Assembly: GCA_017619295.1 (NCBI GenBank)
Contig: JAFZSQ010000019.1
Span: 62,001 to 126,000, forward strand
Direction of reading: 5' to 3'
DNA: 64,000 bases
Source of the DNA: Lachnospiraceae bacterium
GTDB taxonomy: Bacteria > Bacillota > Clostridia > Lachnospirales > Lachnospiraceae
The notes beneath the pieces were generated by a model. That model was not told where the DNA came from. It worked only from the letters and a program-made list of their open reading frames with translations, and did not search any database. A program made the translations under genes and the position numbers. The first letter of the stretch is position 1. Every line of letters begins with the position of its first letter. Below are positions 34,372 through 43,321 of the stretch, in pieces.

Positions 34372-35079
34372 TTATGACCTCTTTAACTCCTCTATTTGGC
34401 TTGCGCCCAGTTTTATATATTCGCCGAGATTAACATTAAGTTCATCTAAAATCAGATTTCCAAAGGATAATCTTTTCAGATATGTAACTTTGTTATCAAC
34501 GGCTTCAAGCATTCGCTTTACCTGATGGTACCTGCCCTCAGTGATGGTAAGCTTTATGGTTTTATCATCTACTCTTGCTACTTCTGCGGGTTTTGTTGGA
34601 GTATCATCACCTATATCAACTCCGTTTTTTAAACTTCCAAGCTCAGAATCGCTTATGGGGCTTTGGCATTCCACGTAGTAGGTCTTATTTACATGTTTTT
34701 TCGGCGAAAGAAGTCTGTGGGACAATTCACCGTCGTCAGTAATAAGCAAAAGCCCTTCGGTATCCTTGTCAAGCCTACCTACAGGAAAAAGGTTCTTTAT
34801 AACCTCTCCTTTAAGCAGAGACATTACATTTATTCCGTCGGAATCAGATGTGGAAGTCACGTACCCGGCAGGCTTATTAAGAACGAAGTATACATGCTCT
34901 TCATATAACAAACTATGACCATCAAGGACCACTTCATCCTTTTCGGTATTAAGTTTTAGGGAAGGGTCTTTAGAAGGCTCTCCGTTAACAAGAACTCTCC
35001 CCTTTTTAAGCGCATCTTTTGCTTCACTTCTTGTAAGGGATGATTTCTCGCTTAGCCATTTATCAAGTCTAACAAGCAT
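34372..35079 (-). CDS. RsuA/RluB-family pseudouridine synthase
   Basis: A 235-residue enzyme with an N-terminal S4 domain (about 1-58) and the RsuA-type catalytic motif GRLDKDTEGLLLITDDG (Asp about 105), plus EGRYHQVKRML. The family modifies 16S (RsuA) or 23S (RluB/E/F) rRNA; size suggests RsuA/RluB-like. First gene of the rsuA-like/hypothetical/rluC-like/recU group. Confidence 0.9.
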   Translation of the reverse strand: MLVRLDKWLSEKSSLTRSEAKDALKKGRVLVNGEPSKDPSLKLNTEKDEVVLDGHSLLYEEHVYFVLNKPAGYVTSTSDSDGINVMSLLKGEVIKNLFPVGRLDKDTEGLLLITDDGELSHRLLSPKKHVNKTYYVECQSPISDSELGSLKNGVDIGDDTPTKPAEVARVDDKTIKLTITEGRYHQVKRMLEAVDNKVTYLKRLSFGNLILDELNVNLGEYIKLGASQIEELKRS

Positions 35080-35081
35080 AC

Positions 35082-35105
35082 AAATCTACCAAATCTAAAA
35101 ATCTA
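35082..35105. repeat. three AAATCTA repeats in the leader of the RsuA-like gene
   Basis: AAATCTA occurs at 35082-35088, 35091-35097 and 35099-35105 (TAGATTT on the coding strand), just before the start codon and in place of a clear Shine-Dalgarno sequence. Significance unknown. Confidence 0.55.
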
Positions 35106-35107
35106 GC

Positions 35108-35140
35108 GAAAAATAAGCAGACTCCGAAAGGAATCTGCTT
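35108..35140 (-). terminator. terminator after the coiled-coil gene
   Basis: AAGCAGA-CTCC-GAAA-GGAA-TCTGCTT (35115-35140) is followed on the minus strand by ATTTTTC. It separates the coaD/coiled-coil unit from the RsuA-like gene. Confidence 0.8.
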
Positions 35141-35150
35141 AATAATTTCA

Positions 35151-35795
35151 TTAAATAAGACTTATGCCATCCTTCTTTTTCTCAGGAATATCAATAGGAC
35201 CTGTGATATTCAAATCAGGATCCGGTTCAATTGTGGGTTCCGGTTCAGGCTGAGGGTGTAATTCATTTCTGTTGGAAATCACAACCTCTCTGTATTCGTT
35301 AAGCGAATTAACAAGGCTCTCATAGTTTGTGGCAGCTGTCTGAGCTGAGCCTGTCAAAACTTCTTCAATATGAGCAAGCATATCGTCCATGTACTGCATT
35401 GCAGCAATACGAAGACTATTAGCTTCATTGGTGGCATTATCAAGAATCTGCTGAGCCTGAGCTGATGCCATCGAAACCACACGGTTAGCCTGATCGTAAG
35501 CCTGTTTCATAATCTCATGCTCATTAATTAGCTCATTGGTATGAACCGTAGCCTCATTAATGAGGGTTTCGGCTTTAGAACGGGCATCTTCCAAAATAGC
35601 ATCTCTGTTGCTGATGATCTTCTGGTATCTTCTGATTTCCTCAGGAGTTTTCTTTCTGAGCTCACTTATTAAATCATCGATATTTTCCTTATCAACAACA
35701 ATTTTTGTGCTTGAAAAAGCCTGATATTTACAGCTTGCTATATAATCTTCTATTTCTTTAATTGCATTTTCTATGCTACTGTTTGGTACGGGCAT
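35151..35795 (-). CDS. coiled-coil protein with Pro/Glu-rich tail, unassigned
   Basis: A 214-residue protein, helical and rich in Ala, Glu, Gln and Asn from about residue 45 to 180, without hydrophobic membrane segments. This is consistent with a long coiled coil. The tail (about 178-205) is acidic and proline-rich. It resembles proteins often labelled V-ATPase subunit H-like, or loosely DivIVA/GpsB-like, in Clostridia; neither is proven. It follows coaD by 34 nt and ends at a terminator. Confidence 0.72.
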   Translation of the reverse strand: MPVPNSSIENAIKEIEDYIASCKYQAFSSTKIVVDKENIDDLISELRKKTPEEIRRYQKIISNRDAILEDARSKAETLINEATVHTNELINEHEIMKQAYDQANRVVSMASAQAQQILDNATNEANSLRIAAMQYMDDMLAHIEEVLTGSAQTAATNYESLVNSLNEYREVVISNRNELHPQPEPEPTIEPDPDLNITGPIDIPEKKKDGISLI

Positions 35796-35829
35796 TTATC
35801 TATCCTCGCTTATTATTTAATGATAAAAA

Positions 35830-36309
35830 TCATTTGTATTTATCATAAATCAAAGGAACAACAAAATCCGGAACACATTGAGCAATATCACCGCCAAAGC
35901 TGGCAATCTCTTTAACCGTGCTGGAACTTAAATATGCATATTCCAGACTTGTGGTTAAGAACATGGTATCCAAAAAGCCGTCCGACAGCTTTGAGTTGGT
36001 CTGTGCAAATTGTAATTCGTATTCAAAATCGGTGATTGCTCGCAATCCTCTTATTGCCACATGAATGTTTTTCTTCTTGGCATAATCGATGGTCAATCCC
36101 GCAAAAGATTCGATGACAATATTGTCCAAATCCTTAGTTGCTTCCTTAAGTATATTAACACGTTCCTCCACAGAAAACAATGCGCTCTTACCCTTGTTAT
36201 GCATTACAACAACGTGTAATTCATCGAAAATTCCCGCAGCTCTTTTGATAATATCCAAATGTCCCAAAGTCATGGGGTCGAAGCTTCCGGGATAAAAAGC
36301 TGATTTCAT
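35830..36309 (-). CDS. coaD: phosphopantetheine adenylyltransferase
   Basis: A 159-residue CoaD, which adenylates 4'-phosphopantetheine in CoA synthesis. It starts [21 protein letters not shown] with the nucleotidyltransferase HxGH-type motif (TLGH) and has [12 protein letters not shown] and [17 protein letters not shown] 36309 is used because the upstream in-frame GTG lies in the SD (GAGAGG) and within rsmD. The rsmD-coaD order is conserved. Confidence 0.95.
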   Translation of the reverse strand: MKSAFYPGSFDPMTLGHLDIIKRAAGIFDELHVVVMHNKGKSALFSVEERVNILKEATKDLDNIVIESFAGLTIDYAKKKNIHVAIRGLRAITDFEYELQFAQTNSKLSDGFLDTMFLTTSLEYAYLSSSTVKEIASFGGDIAQCVPDFVVPLIYDKYK

Positions 36310-36323
36310 TTTTTTACCTCTCC

Positions 36324-36872
36324 TCACAGTTTCTTAATAAACAAGTGTCGGTTTGTCTTATATAATTTCTCTCTGTAAATATCAAAACCAAGATCCGAAA
36401 CATACGAAAAATCAGTTTTAAGATCTGATTCAATTATTATCATGGTATCTTCGGTAACATATGAAGCAGTTGACAATACTTCCAGAGCCTTCTTTTCAAG
36501 GCCTTCTCCATAAGGGGGATCCATGAAAATAATATCAACTTCCTTCTCGTTTAAAACAGATAATGCGCTTAATGCATCCTGTTTCAAGATGATACCCTGA
36601 TTTTCATACTTGGTGAAATGAAGATTGTCTGTAATACAGCTCAATGCTTCCTTTTCGTTTTCAATAAAGTATGCTCTTTTGGCTCCTCTGCTTAAAGCCT
36701 CAATTCCAATTCCGCCACTTCCGGAAAAAACATCCACAAAAATCGAGCCCTGAATATCACCCTGAATAATATTAAAGAGAGTTTCCTTAATTCTGTCAGT
36801 GGTGGGCCTTGTATTCATGGATTTAGGGGCCTTTAAAGGCATGCTTCGCGCTCTGCCTGCAATTACTCTCAT
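36324..36872 (-). CDS. rsmD: 16S rRNA (guanine(966)-N(2))-methyltransferase RsmD
   Basis: A 182-residue SAM methyltransferase with motif [17 protein letters not shown] (about 47-62) and catalytic DPPYGEG (about 118). The N-terminal [12 protein letters not shown] and [14 protein letters not shown] segments are family hallmarks. Its ATGA overlaps the parC stop. Confidence 0.94.
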   Translation of the reverse strand: MRVIAGRARSMPLKAPKSMNTRPTTDRIKETLFNIIQGDIQGSIFVDVFSGSGGIGIEALSRGAKRAYFIENEKEALSCITDNLHFTKYENQGIILKQDALSALSVLNEKEVDIIFMDPPYGEGLEKKALEVLSTASYVTEDTMIIIESDLKTDFSYVSDLGFDIYREKLYKTNRHLFIKKL

Positions 36873-39112
36873 GCTCTCACCTTTACACCCTTGGAATCTC
36901 TTCTGCCAAGTTTAAGCTTATTAAGCTCCAGGGTTCGTCCTTTGTAATCAATGGTTTTATCAACGGTGTTTAATGTGTAATGTACGGCTTCAAGTAAATC
37001 TTTATCCCCAAGCTTCATGCCTCTTACACCGATAGCATTTTTCTTCTTCATGGGTATTTCATCAACAGCAAATCGCAAAAAGTATCCTTCTTTGGTCTGC
37101 AGAATAATGTTTTTCTGCTCTTTAAGTATTTCCACAGAAAGGACTTCGTCCTCATCATCCATAAACTTGGTGCCTGCAATTGTTCTCTTGCTTACATCAA
37201 ATTCTCCGCCGTCAACGACCTTCATCATTGACTTCTTGGTAACAAACAAAAGTCTATACAGGTTAAGATCTGACTGGCTGGTAAGAAGAACAACGTCTTC
37301 TTTGGATGTGGAGAAGTTGGATACGTTATCAATAGGAACACCCTTGTCTCTTAACTTACCCATGGGAAGGTCGAGTACCTTAAATGTATGTACCTGTCCC
37401 TTGTTGGTGAAAATGCAGACCTTACCGGTGTTCTTGCACATGAAGACAAATTTGAACTCATCTTCGATGGTTTCTTTATTTCTCTCGTAAGTTGCCACAT
37501 CAACAGTCTTGGCATATCCAAAACGATCCATAAGGAAGTATACGTCTGCTTCCTCAATTTTACGCTCTTCGTATACTGCCTCCTCGGCATTCTCGATGAG
37601 AGTAAGTCTCTTTCTGCCGTACTCATTCTTAATGGCATCAAGCTCATTCATAATTACCTGAGCCATGCTGCCCTTACGATCCAGAATGTCCTCATATCTG
37701 TAGATGTTTGCACAGGTCTCTTCATGCTCCTTAATAAGGGCATCGATTTCAAGACCGATTAACTTATACAGACGCATCTCAAGAATGGCGTTTGCCTGAG
37801 CCTCGGAGAAAAGCAGCTGAGCAGCCATAATCTTGGATTCTTTGGATTTAAACTTGACACCTTCGGTTTTGCCTTCTACGAGGCATGCCTTGGCCATGTT
37901 TCTGTCCTTACTGCCGCGAAGAATCTCGATAATCAAGTCGATAACATTGCAGGCCTTAATTAAGCCTTCCTGTATCTCCTTTTTCTCCAGCTCTTTCTTG
38001 AGAAGGTAGTTATATTTTCTTGTATTAATCTCAAACTGGAAGTCCACAGAATCCTTAATAATCTGCTTAAGGCTCATTGTTTCGGGCCTTCCGTGAGAAA
38101 TGGCAAGCATATTTACACCAAAGGTGTCCTCAAGCCTCGTCTTCTTGTAAAGCATGTTGACGAAGTTCTCGGTATCGGCATCTTTCTTAAGCTCAATTAC
38201 TATTCTGATACCTTCCTTTGATGACTGGTTGGAAATATCAACAATATCGGTGGTTTTCTTCTGCTCAGCCAAAGCTGCAACGTCAGATAAGAATTTGCCG
38301 ATATTTGCACCGATCATGGTGTAGGGAATCTCTGTAATAACAACGTTTGTCTTGCCGGATTTGCCCTTTTCGATTTCAACCTTACCGCGAAGTTTAATCT
38401 TACCTACGCCGGTTTCGTAAATTTCAAGAAGTTCATCCTGATTGATTACGATTCCGCCTGTAGGGAAATCAGGTCCCTTTATATAACGCATAAGCTCTTT
38501 ATTTGTTATATCTTCATTGAGCATATACGCTTTGGTGGCATCAATTACTTCCCCAAGGTTATGAGGAGGCGTACTGGTTACCATACCAACGGCAATACCT
38601 TCTGAACCGTTAACAAGGAAGTTCGGGAGTTTAACGGGAAGAACCGAAGGCTCTTTCTCTGTTTCATCGAAGTTGGGGACGAAATCAACTACATCCTTGT
38701 CCAAATCCCCAAGAAATGCTTCCTGGGTTACCTTTTGAAGTCTCGCCTCGGTATAACGCATCGCAGCGGCACCGTCACCTTCGATATTACCGAAGTTACC
38801 GTGACCGTCCACAAGAGCCATTCCCTTCTTGAAATCCTGGGACATTACTACGAGGGAATCATAAATTGAGCTGTCACCATGGGGATGGTATTTACCCATT
38901 GTATCGCCGACGATACGAGCGCTCTTTCTGTAAGGCTTGTCATATCTTATACCAAGCTCATACATGTCATAGAGAGTACGTCTTTGAACAGGCTTTAAGC
39001 CGTCTCTTGAATCCGGTAAAGCTCTGGCTATGATTACACTCATGGCATAATCTATATATGATTTCTCCATTACCTCGGAGTATTCGGTTTTGATTATTCT
39101 GGTTTCATCCAT
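36869..39112 (-). CDS. parC: type IIA DNA topoisomerase subunit A (ParC-like)
   Basis: A 747-residue cleavage subunit. The winged-helix part has ALPDSRDGLKPVQRR, the quinolone-pocket region KYHPHGDSSIYDS and the active-site Tyr in AAMRYTEARL (about 120). A C-terminal beta-pinwheel follows (about 500-740). I see no GyrA-box (QRRGGKG-like), so this is more likely topoisomerase IV or a related second enzyme than gyrase. It follows parE by 16 nt and overlaps rsmD. Confidence 0.8.
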   Translation of the reverse strand: MDETRIIKTEYSEVMEKSYIDYAMSVIIARALPDSRDGLKPVQRRTLYDMYELGIRYDKPYRKSARIVGDTMGKYHPHGDSSIYDSLVVMSQDFKKGMALVDGHGNFGNIEGDGAAAMRYTEARLQKVTQEAFLGDLDKDVVDFVPNFDETEKEPSVLPVKLPNFLVNGSEGIAVGMVTSTPPHNLGEVIDATKAYMLNEDITNKELMRYIKGPDFPTGGIVINQDELLEIYETGVGKIKLRGKVEIEKGKSGKTNVVITEIPYTMIGANIGKFLSDVAALAEQKKTTDIVDISNQSSKEGIRIVIELKKDADTENFVNMLYKKTRLEDTFGVNMLAISHGRPETMSLKQIIKDSVDFQFEINTRKYNYLLKKELEKKEIQEGLIKACNVIDLIIEILRGSKDRNMAKACLVEGKTEGVKFKSKESKIMAAQLLFSEAQANAILEMRLYKLIGLEIDALIKEHEETCANIYRYEDILDRKGSMAQVIMNELDAIKNEYGRKRLTLIENAEEAVYEERKIEEADVYFLMDRFGYAKTVDVATYERNKETIEDEFKFVFMCKNTGKVCIFTNKGQVHTFKVLDLPMGKLRDKGVPIDNVSNFSTSKEDVVLLTSQSDLNLYRLLFVTKKSMMKVVDGGEFDVSKRTIAGTKFMDDEDEVLSVEILKEQKNIILQTKEGYFLRFAVDEIPMKKKNAIGVRGMKLGDKDLLEAVHYTLNTVDKTIDYKGRTLELNKLKLGRRDSKGVKVRA

Positions 39113-39128
39113 TTCTTAGTTACCGTTC

Positions 39129-41051
39129 CTATACATCAAGTTCTGCATCGCAGGCATGCTCATAAATAAAGGCTTTTCTGGGAGGCACTTCTGTTCCCAT
39201 AAGAAGTTCGGTTACTTCATTTGCCATTCTTGCATCTTCGATTTCAACAAGCTTAAGCATTCTTCTTTCGGGATCAAGTGTCGTTTCCCAAAGCTGCTCG
39301 GCATCCATTTCTCCGAGACCTTTGTATCTTTGCAATGTAAATGAGCCTTTGTGGGTCGCTCTGTATTTTTCAAGTGCCTTATCGTCATAAAGGTACTCTT
39401 CTTCGCCCTTTGAAGGCATAGCTTTGTAAAGAGGAGGCATGGCAATATAAACATGTCCCTCTGAAATAAGTTCAGGCATGAATCTGTAGAATAAAGTGAG
39501 TAAAAGTGTAGAGATATGAGCGCCATCCACATCCGCATCGGCCATGATAATAATCTTGTCATAGCGAAGCTTTGTAATATCGAAATCGTTGCCGTAGCCT
39601 TCAGAAAAGCCGCATCCAAAAGCATTAATCATGGTCTTTATCTCGGCATTGGCAAGAACCTTGTCGATACTAGCCTTCTCGACGTTAAGAATCTTACCTC
39701 TTATGGGAAGGATAGCCTGATACATTCTGTTTCTGGCAGTCTTTGCCGATCCGCCCGCAGAATCACCCTCTACGATGAAGATTTCACACTTCTTGGCATC
39801 TTTGGACTCACAGTTTGCGAGCTTACCGTTTGAATCAAAGGAATACTTTGACTTGGTAAGCATATTGGTCTTGGCTTTCTCTTCTGTTTTACGAATCTTT
39901 GCAGATTTCTCGGCACAGGAAATAATAGCCTTTAAGTCGTCAAGGTTTCTGTCAAAATATCTTACAACCTCATCACCGGTTATTTTGGAGACAACCTTGG
40001 TGGCATCCTGGTTATCAAGCTTTGTTTTGGTCTGGCCTTCAAATCTGGGATCCGGATGCTTGATGGAAACCACTGCTGTCATACCGTTTCTTACGTCGGC
40101 ACCGGTAAAGTTCGCATCTCTGTCCTTAAGGACGCCAAGTTCTCTCGCATAAGTGTTTATAACATTGGTAAACTGGGTCTTAAAACCTGTTAAATGGGTT
40201 CCGCCCTCAGAGTTATAAATGTTATTACAGAAGCCGTAAACCATCTCCTGGAACTCATTTACATACTGAAAAGCAACCTCAACTTCGATTCCGTCGCTGA
40301 CGCCGCTGAATGACACAACTTCATGAAGGGCTTCCTTTGTTTTATTCAAATCCTTTACGAATCCTTTGATTCCTTCAGGCTCGGAATAATCGATAATCTC
40401 AGGCTCTTCCTTACGTCTGTCCTCAAAATGTATAGTAAGTTTGGGATTAAGATAAGCTGTCTCATGAAGACGGCTCTTAACCTCGTCCTCTTTAAATCGG
40501 GTCTTGTCAAAAATAGTATCGTCAGGCAGGAAATTTATTGTAGTTCCTGTCTCTCTGGTCTTACCGATAACGGGCAAAAGGCCGTTCTCAAGCTTTGTTG
40601 TAGGTATACCCCTTTCATATGTATCACGGGAAATCTGACCGTTCTTCTTAACGGTAACAGTCATATGAGTGGACAGCGCATTAACAACCGATGAACCTAC
40701 ACCATGGAGACCACCGCTTGTTTTATAAGCAGAATCATCAAATTTACCGCCGGCATGAAGTGTTGTAAATACAATACGCTCTGCACTTACACCTTTCTCA
40801 TGCATATCAATGGGGATACCTCGACCATTATCGACAACTGTGCAGGTGCCATCAGCCTCAAGAATTACAGAAATCTTGGTGCAATAGCCTGCCAAATGCT
40901 CATCCACGGCGTTGTCGACAATCTCATATATAAGATGGTTCAAACCCTTTGTGGAAACACTTCCGATATACATTCCGGGTCGTCTTCTGACGGCCTCTAA
41001 ACCTTCAAGTACGGTTATGTTGGAAGCATTATAAGTTGAACTGTTAGACAT
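39129..41051 (-). CDS. parE: type IIA DNA topoisomerase subunit B (ParE-like)
   Basis: A 640-residue ATPase subunit. The GHKL domain has EIVDNAVDEHLAG, DNGRGIP and GGLHGVGSSVVNALS. The transducer domain carries the KxDN-type segment TKTKLDNQDA. TOPRIM has VEGDSAGGSA and MADADVDGAHI. Without gyrA/gyrB for comparison, ParE versus GyrB rests on pairing with a subunit A lacking a GyrA-box. Strong own promoter. Confidence 0.82.
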   Translation of the reverse strand: MSNSSTYNASNITVLEGLEAVRRRPGMYIGSVSTKGLNHLIYEIVDNAVDEHLAGYCTKISVILEADGTCTVVDNGRGIPIDMHEKGVSAERIVFTTLHAGGKFDDSAYKTSGGLHGVGSSVVNALSTHMTVTVKKNGQISRDTYERGIPTTKLENGLLPVIGKTRETGTTINFLPDDTIFDKTRFKEDEVKSRLHETAYLNPKLTIHFEDRRKEEPEIIDYSEPEGIKGFVKDLNKTKEALHEVVSFSGVSDGIEVEVAFQYVNEFQEMVYGFCNNIYNSEGGTHLTGFKTQFTNVINTYARELGVLKDRDANFTGADVRNGMTAVVSIKHPDPRFEGQTKTKLDNQDATKVVSKITGDEVVRYFDRNLDDLKAIISCAEKSAKIRKTEEKAKTNMLTKSKYSFDSNGKLANCESKDAKKCEIFIVEGDSAGGSAKTARNRMYQAILPIRGKILNVEKASIDKVLANAEIKTMINAFGCGFSEGYGNDFDITKLRYDKIIIMADADVDGAHISTLLLTLFYRFMPELISEGHVYIAMPPLYKAMPSKGEEEYLYDDKALEKYRATHKGSFTLQRYKGLGEMDAEQLWETTLDPERRMLKLVEIEDARMANEVTELLMGTEVPPRKAFIYEHACDAELDV

Positions 41052-41089
41052 TACTTAAAAACCCTCTCTTTGCATAATACAACACATGT

Positions 41090-41118
41090 ATTATACCATA
41101 GATGTTGTGGATATTCAA
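41090..41118 (-). promoter_or_regulatory. parE-parC promoter
   Basis: On the minus strand, TTGAAT (41118-41113), a 17-bp spacer and TATAAT (41095-41090). A DnaA-box-like TATCCACAA (41113-41105) lies in the spacer next to the -35. Confidence 0.78.
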
Positions 41119-41152
41119 AGTGAAAATACCACAAATTGTTGAATGAGGGTAT

Positions 41153-43228
41153 TTAGAGTGTGGATGAATCTATTTTAATACCAAGAGCTTTCTCAAGCAT
41201 ATCCAAAAAGAAAGGAAGCTCTTCCTTACTTATCTCACTTTCGCCTGCGTATATCATATCTACGCATTCCGAAGCGTCTTTCAATGTGGCAGAATCATTA
41301 TAGATATCTGCGATTCTAAAGCTTAATTCTCCAGACTGCATGGTTCCGAAAAGGTCTCCGGGGCCACGTAATTTTAAATCCTCTTCCGCTATATAAAAGC
41401 CGTCATTTGACTTTCCGAGGATTTCAAGTCTGTCGTTCTTTTCACCCTTTGAATCAGAGTTAATGAATACGCAAAAGCTTTGAATGTCACTTCTGCCCAC
41501 TCTTCCCCTTAACTGATGTAAGGTTGCGAGGCCAAAGGCCTGAGCATTTTCAACCACCATAAAAGTTGCATTGGGAACATTGATACCAACCTCAATAACC
41601 GTGGTTGAAACAAGAACGTCAATAAGTCCTTCATGAAAATCCTGCATTATCCTGTTCTTCTGCTCGGCTTTCATTTTGCCATGTAAAGTGGCAATTCTTA
41701 CGGATTCCGGCAGCTCGTTCTTTAGTTTTGCGGTATAGTCTTTTACATTTTCATAATTGGAAAAAGCAGACTCTTCCTCAGAAGCCTCCACAAGGGGACA
41801 AATAACGTAACCCTGATGTCCCATTGCCACTTCTTTTGCAATAAACTTGTAAGTATTGGAGCGCATATCAGGATTAATGACAGCGTTTTTAATTGGCAGT
41901 CTGTTTCCGGGGAGCTTTTCAATCCTCGAAATTGACAAGTCTCCATACACAATCATGGCCAAAGATCTCGGGATAGGCGTAGCGCTCATTACGAGAATAT
42001 GCGGTTTTTCACCCTTAAGAGATATGGCTTCCCTCTGATTAACGCCAAATCTGTGCTGCTCATCAGTAATTACAAGGGCCAAATTATTATATGTTACGCC
42101 CTCGGTAATAAGCGCATGGGTACCAATGGCAACATTGACTCTGCCGTTATATAAGTCGTCATATATTGCCTGTTTATCTTTCTTTGTAACGGAACCCGTT
42201 AAAAGTACAGGTTTAAACGGCAGATTATACTTCTTAGTTATTGAAACAAGGTTTTCAAAGTGCTGTTTGGCCAAAACTTCTGTGGGGGCCATAAGAGCAC
42301 CCTGATACCCGTTTGTAACAGTCATTAAAAGGCTCAAAAAGGCCAAAATTGTTTTTCCCGATCCAACATCACCCTGAATCATACGGCTCATTATTGAACC
42401 GCTTGATAAATCATTTTTAATCTCATCCCACACCTTCACCTGCTCATCCGTAAGTCGATATGGAAGAGCTTCAATAAGTCTGTTACATTCAGCAGTTTCA
42501 ATCATTTTAAAGTTTGAAAGATGCTCTTCATTTAATAGCTTATTTTTTCTTACTAAAAGTATGAAATAAAAGAACTCTTCAAAAGCAAGCCTTCTGTGAG
42601 CCTGCCTAAGTTCCTTCTCATCTCTTGGGAAATGAACCTTATATACGGATTCAGAAAAATCCATAAGTTTATATCTATCTTTAATTGAAACGGGAAGAAA
42701 ATCTTTGGATATATCAACCAAATCAAGAGCGTTTCTGATGGCCTTTTTAATGCTCTTATTGGAAAGACCCTTTGTAAGATGATATAGAGGCTGTATGGTA
42801 CCCTCCAGGGCATAGTAATCCTCGGGTTTATAGATTGAAGGATGCTCCATTTTCCTGCCCTTTAAAGTGCCTACAAAGACATATTGCTTACCTGCTTTAA
42901 AAGCATTTACCAAATAGGGCATGTTAAAGAATGTGATGTTTATCTTTTCAGCTTCTTCTGCAGATTTAGCGTTTACATCATAGCAGGAGACATTAATTAT
43001 GGACAGATTTCTGACCCTTTTAAGCATGGGGCGGCCGCTTATGTTCATAAGATAAGCTCCGGTTTCGCCCTCCACACTTTCTTTGATACTCTTCACCTTG
43101 GGCATGATTTCATAATTCCTGGGATAAAATCTCACAAGATCCTCTACAGTGAAGATATCTAATTTGTTGTATAAAAGGGCACTTTTCTCTCCTACACCCT
43201 TTAATGATTTGATAGGCATTCCATCCAT
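41153..43228 (-). CDS. recG: ATP-dependent DNA helicase RecG
   Basis: A 691-residue branch-migration helicase for stalled forks. It has an N-terminal wedge/OB domain (about 1-245) and two RecA-like helicase domains with Walker A GDVGSGKTILAF, DEQHRFG (DEQH box), SATPIPRS, and the late QLRGRVGRSD and LRGPGDLFGTMQSG motifs. SD GAGGTG 7 nt before the ATG. Upstream lies the fakA terminator. Confidence 0.96.
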   Translation of the reverse strand: MDGMPIKSLKGVGEKSALLYNKLDIFTVEDLVRFYPRNYEIMPKVKSIKESVEGETGAYLMNISGRPMLKRVRNLSIINVSCYDVNAKSAEEAEKINITFFNMPYLVNAFKAGKQYVFVGTLKGRKMEHPSIYKPEDYYALEGTIQPLYHLTKGLSNKSIKKAIRNALDLVDISKDFLPVSIKDRYKLMDFSESVYKVHFPRDEKELRQAHRRLAFEEFFYFILLVRKNKLLNEEHLSNFKMIETAECNRLIEALPYRLTDEQVKVWDEIKNDLSSGSIMSRMIQGDVGSGKTILAFLSLLMTVTNGYQGALMAPTEVLAKQHFENLVSITKKYNLPFKPVLLTGSVTKKDKQAIYDDLYNGRVNVAIGTHALITEGVTYNNLALVITDEQHRFGVNQREAISLKGEKPHILVMSATPIPRSLAMIVYGDLSISRIEKLPGNRLPIKNAVINPDMRSNTYKFIAKEVAMGHQGYVICPLVEASEEESAFSNYENVKDYTAKLKNELPESVRIATLHGKMKAEQKNRIMQDFHEGLIDVLVSTTVIEVGINVPNATFMVVENAQAFGLATLHQLRGRVGRSDIQSFCVFINSDSKGEKNDRLEILGKSNDGFYIAEEDLKLRGPGDLFGTMQSGELSFRIADIYNDSATLKDASECVDMIYAGESEISKEELPFFLDMLEKALGIKIDSSTL

Positions 43229-43273
43229 TGTTTAGCACCTCACAACCAATTAAAATTTTATCATATTTACGGG

Positions 43274-43308
43274 CAATAAAAAACTCCGAAGCCGTGTGAC
43301 TTCGGAGT
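43274..43308 (-). terminator. intrinsic terminator after fakA
   Basis: ACTCCGAAG (43283-43291) pairs with CTTCGGAGT (43300-43308). The minus strand continues with a TTTTTTATT run. Confidence 0.88.
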
Positions 43309-43321
43309 CATAAAAATCCTT

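Noticed and set aside
35151..35795. DivIVA assignment for the coiled-coil protein
   Set aside because: No conserved DivIVA N-terminal lipid-binding motif was recognisable, so only coiled-coil character is claimed.
37017..37490. A 157-residue plus-strand frame opposite parC
   Set aside because: Low-complexity Ser/Leu-rich antisense of a conserved topoisomerase; no SD or motif.
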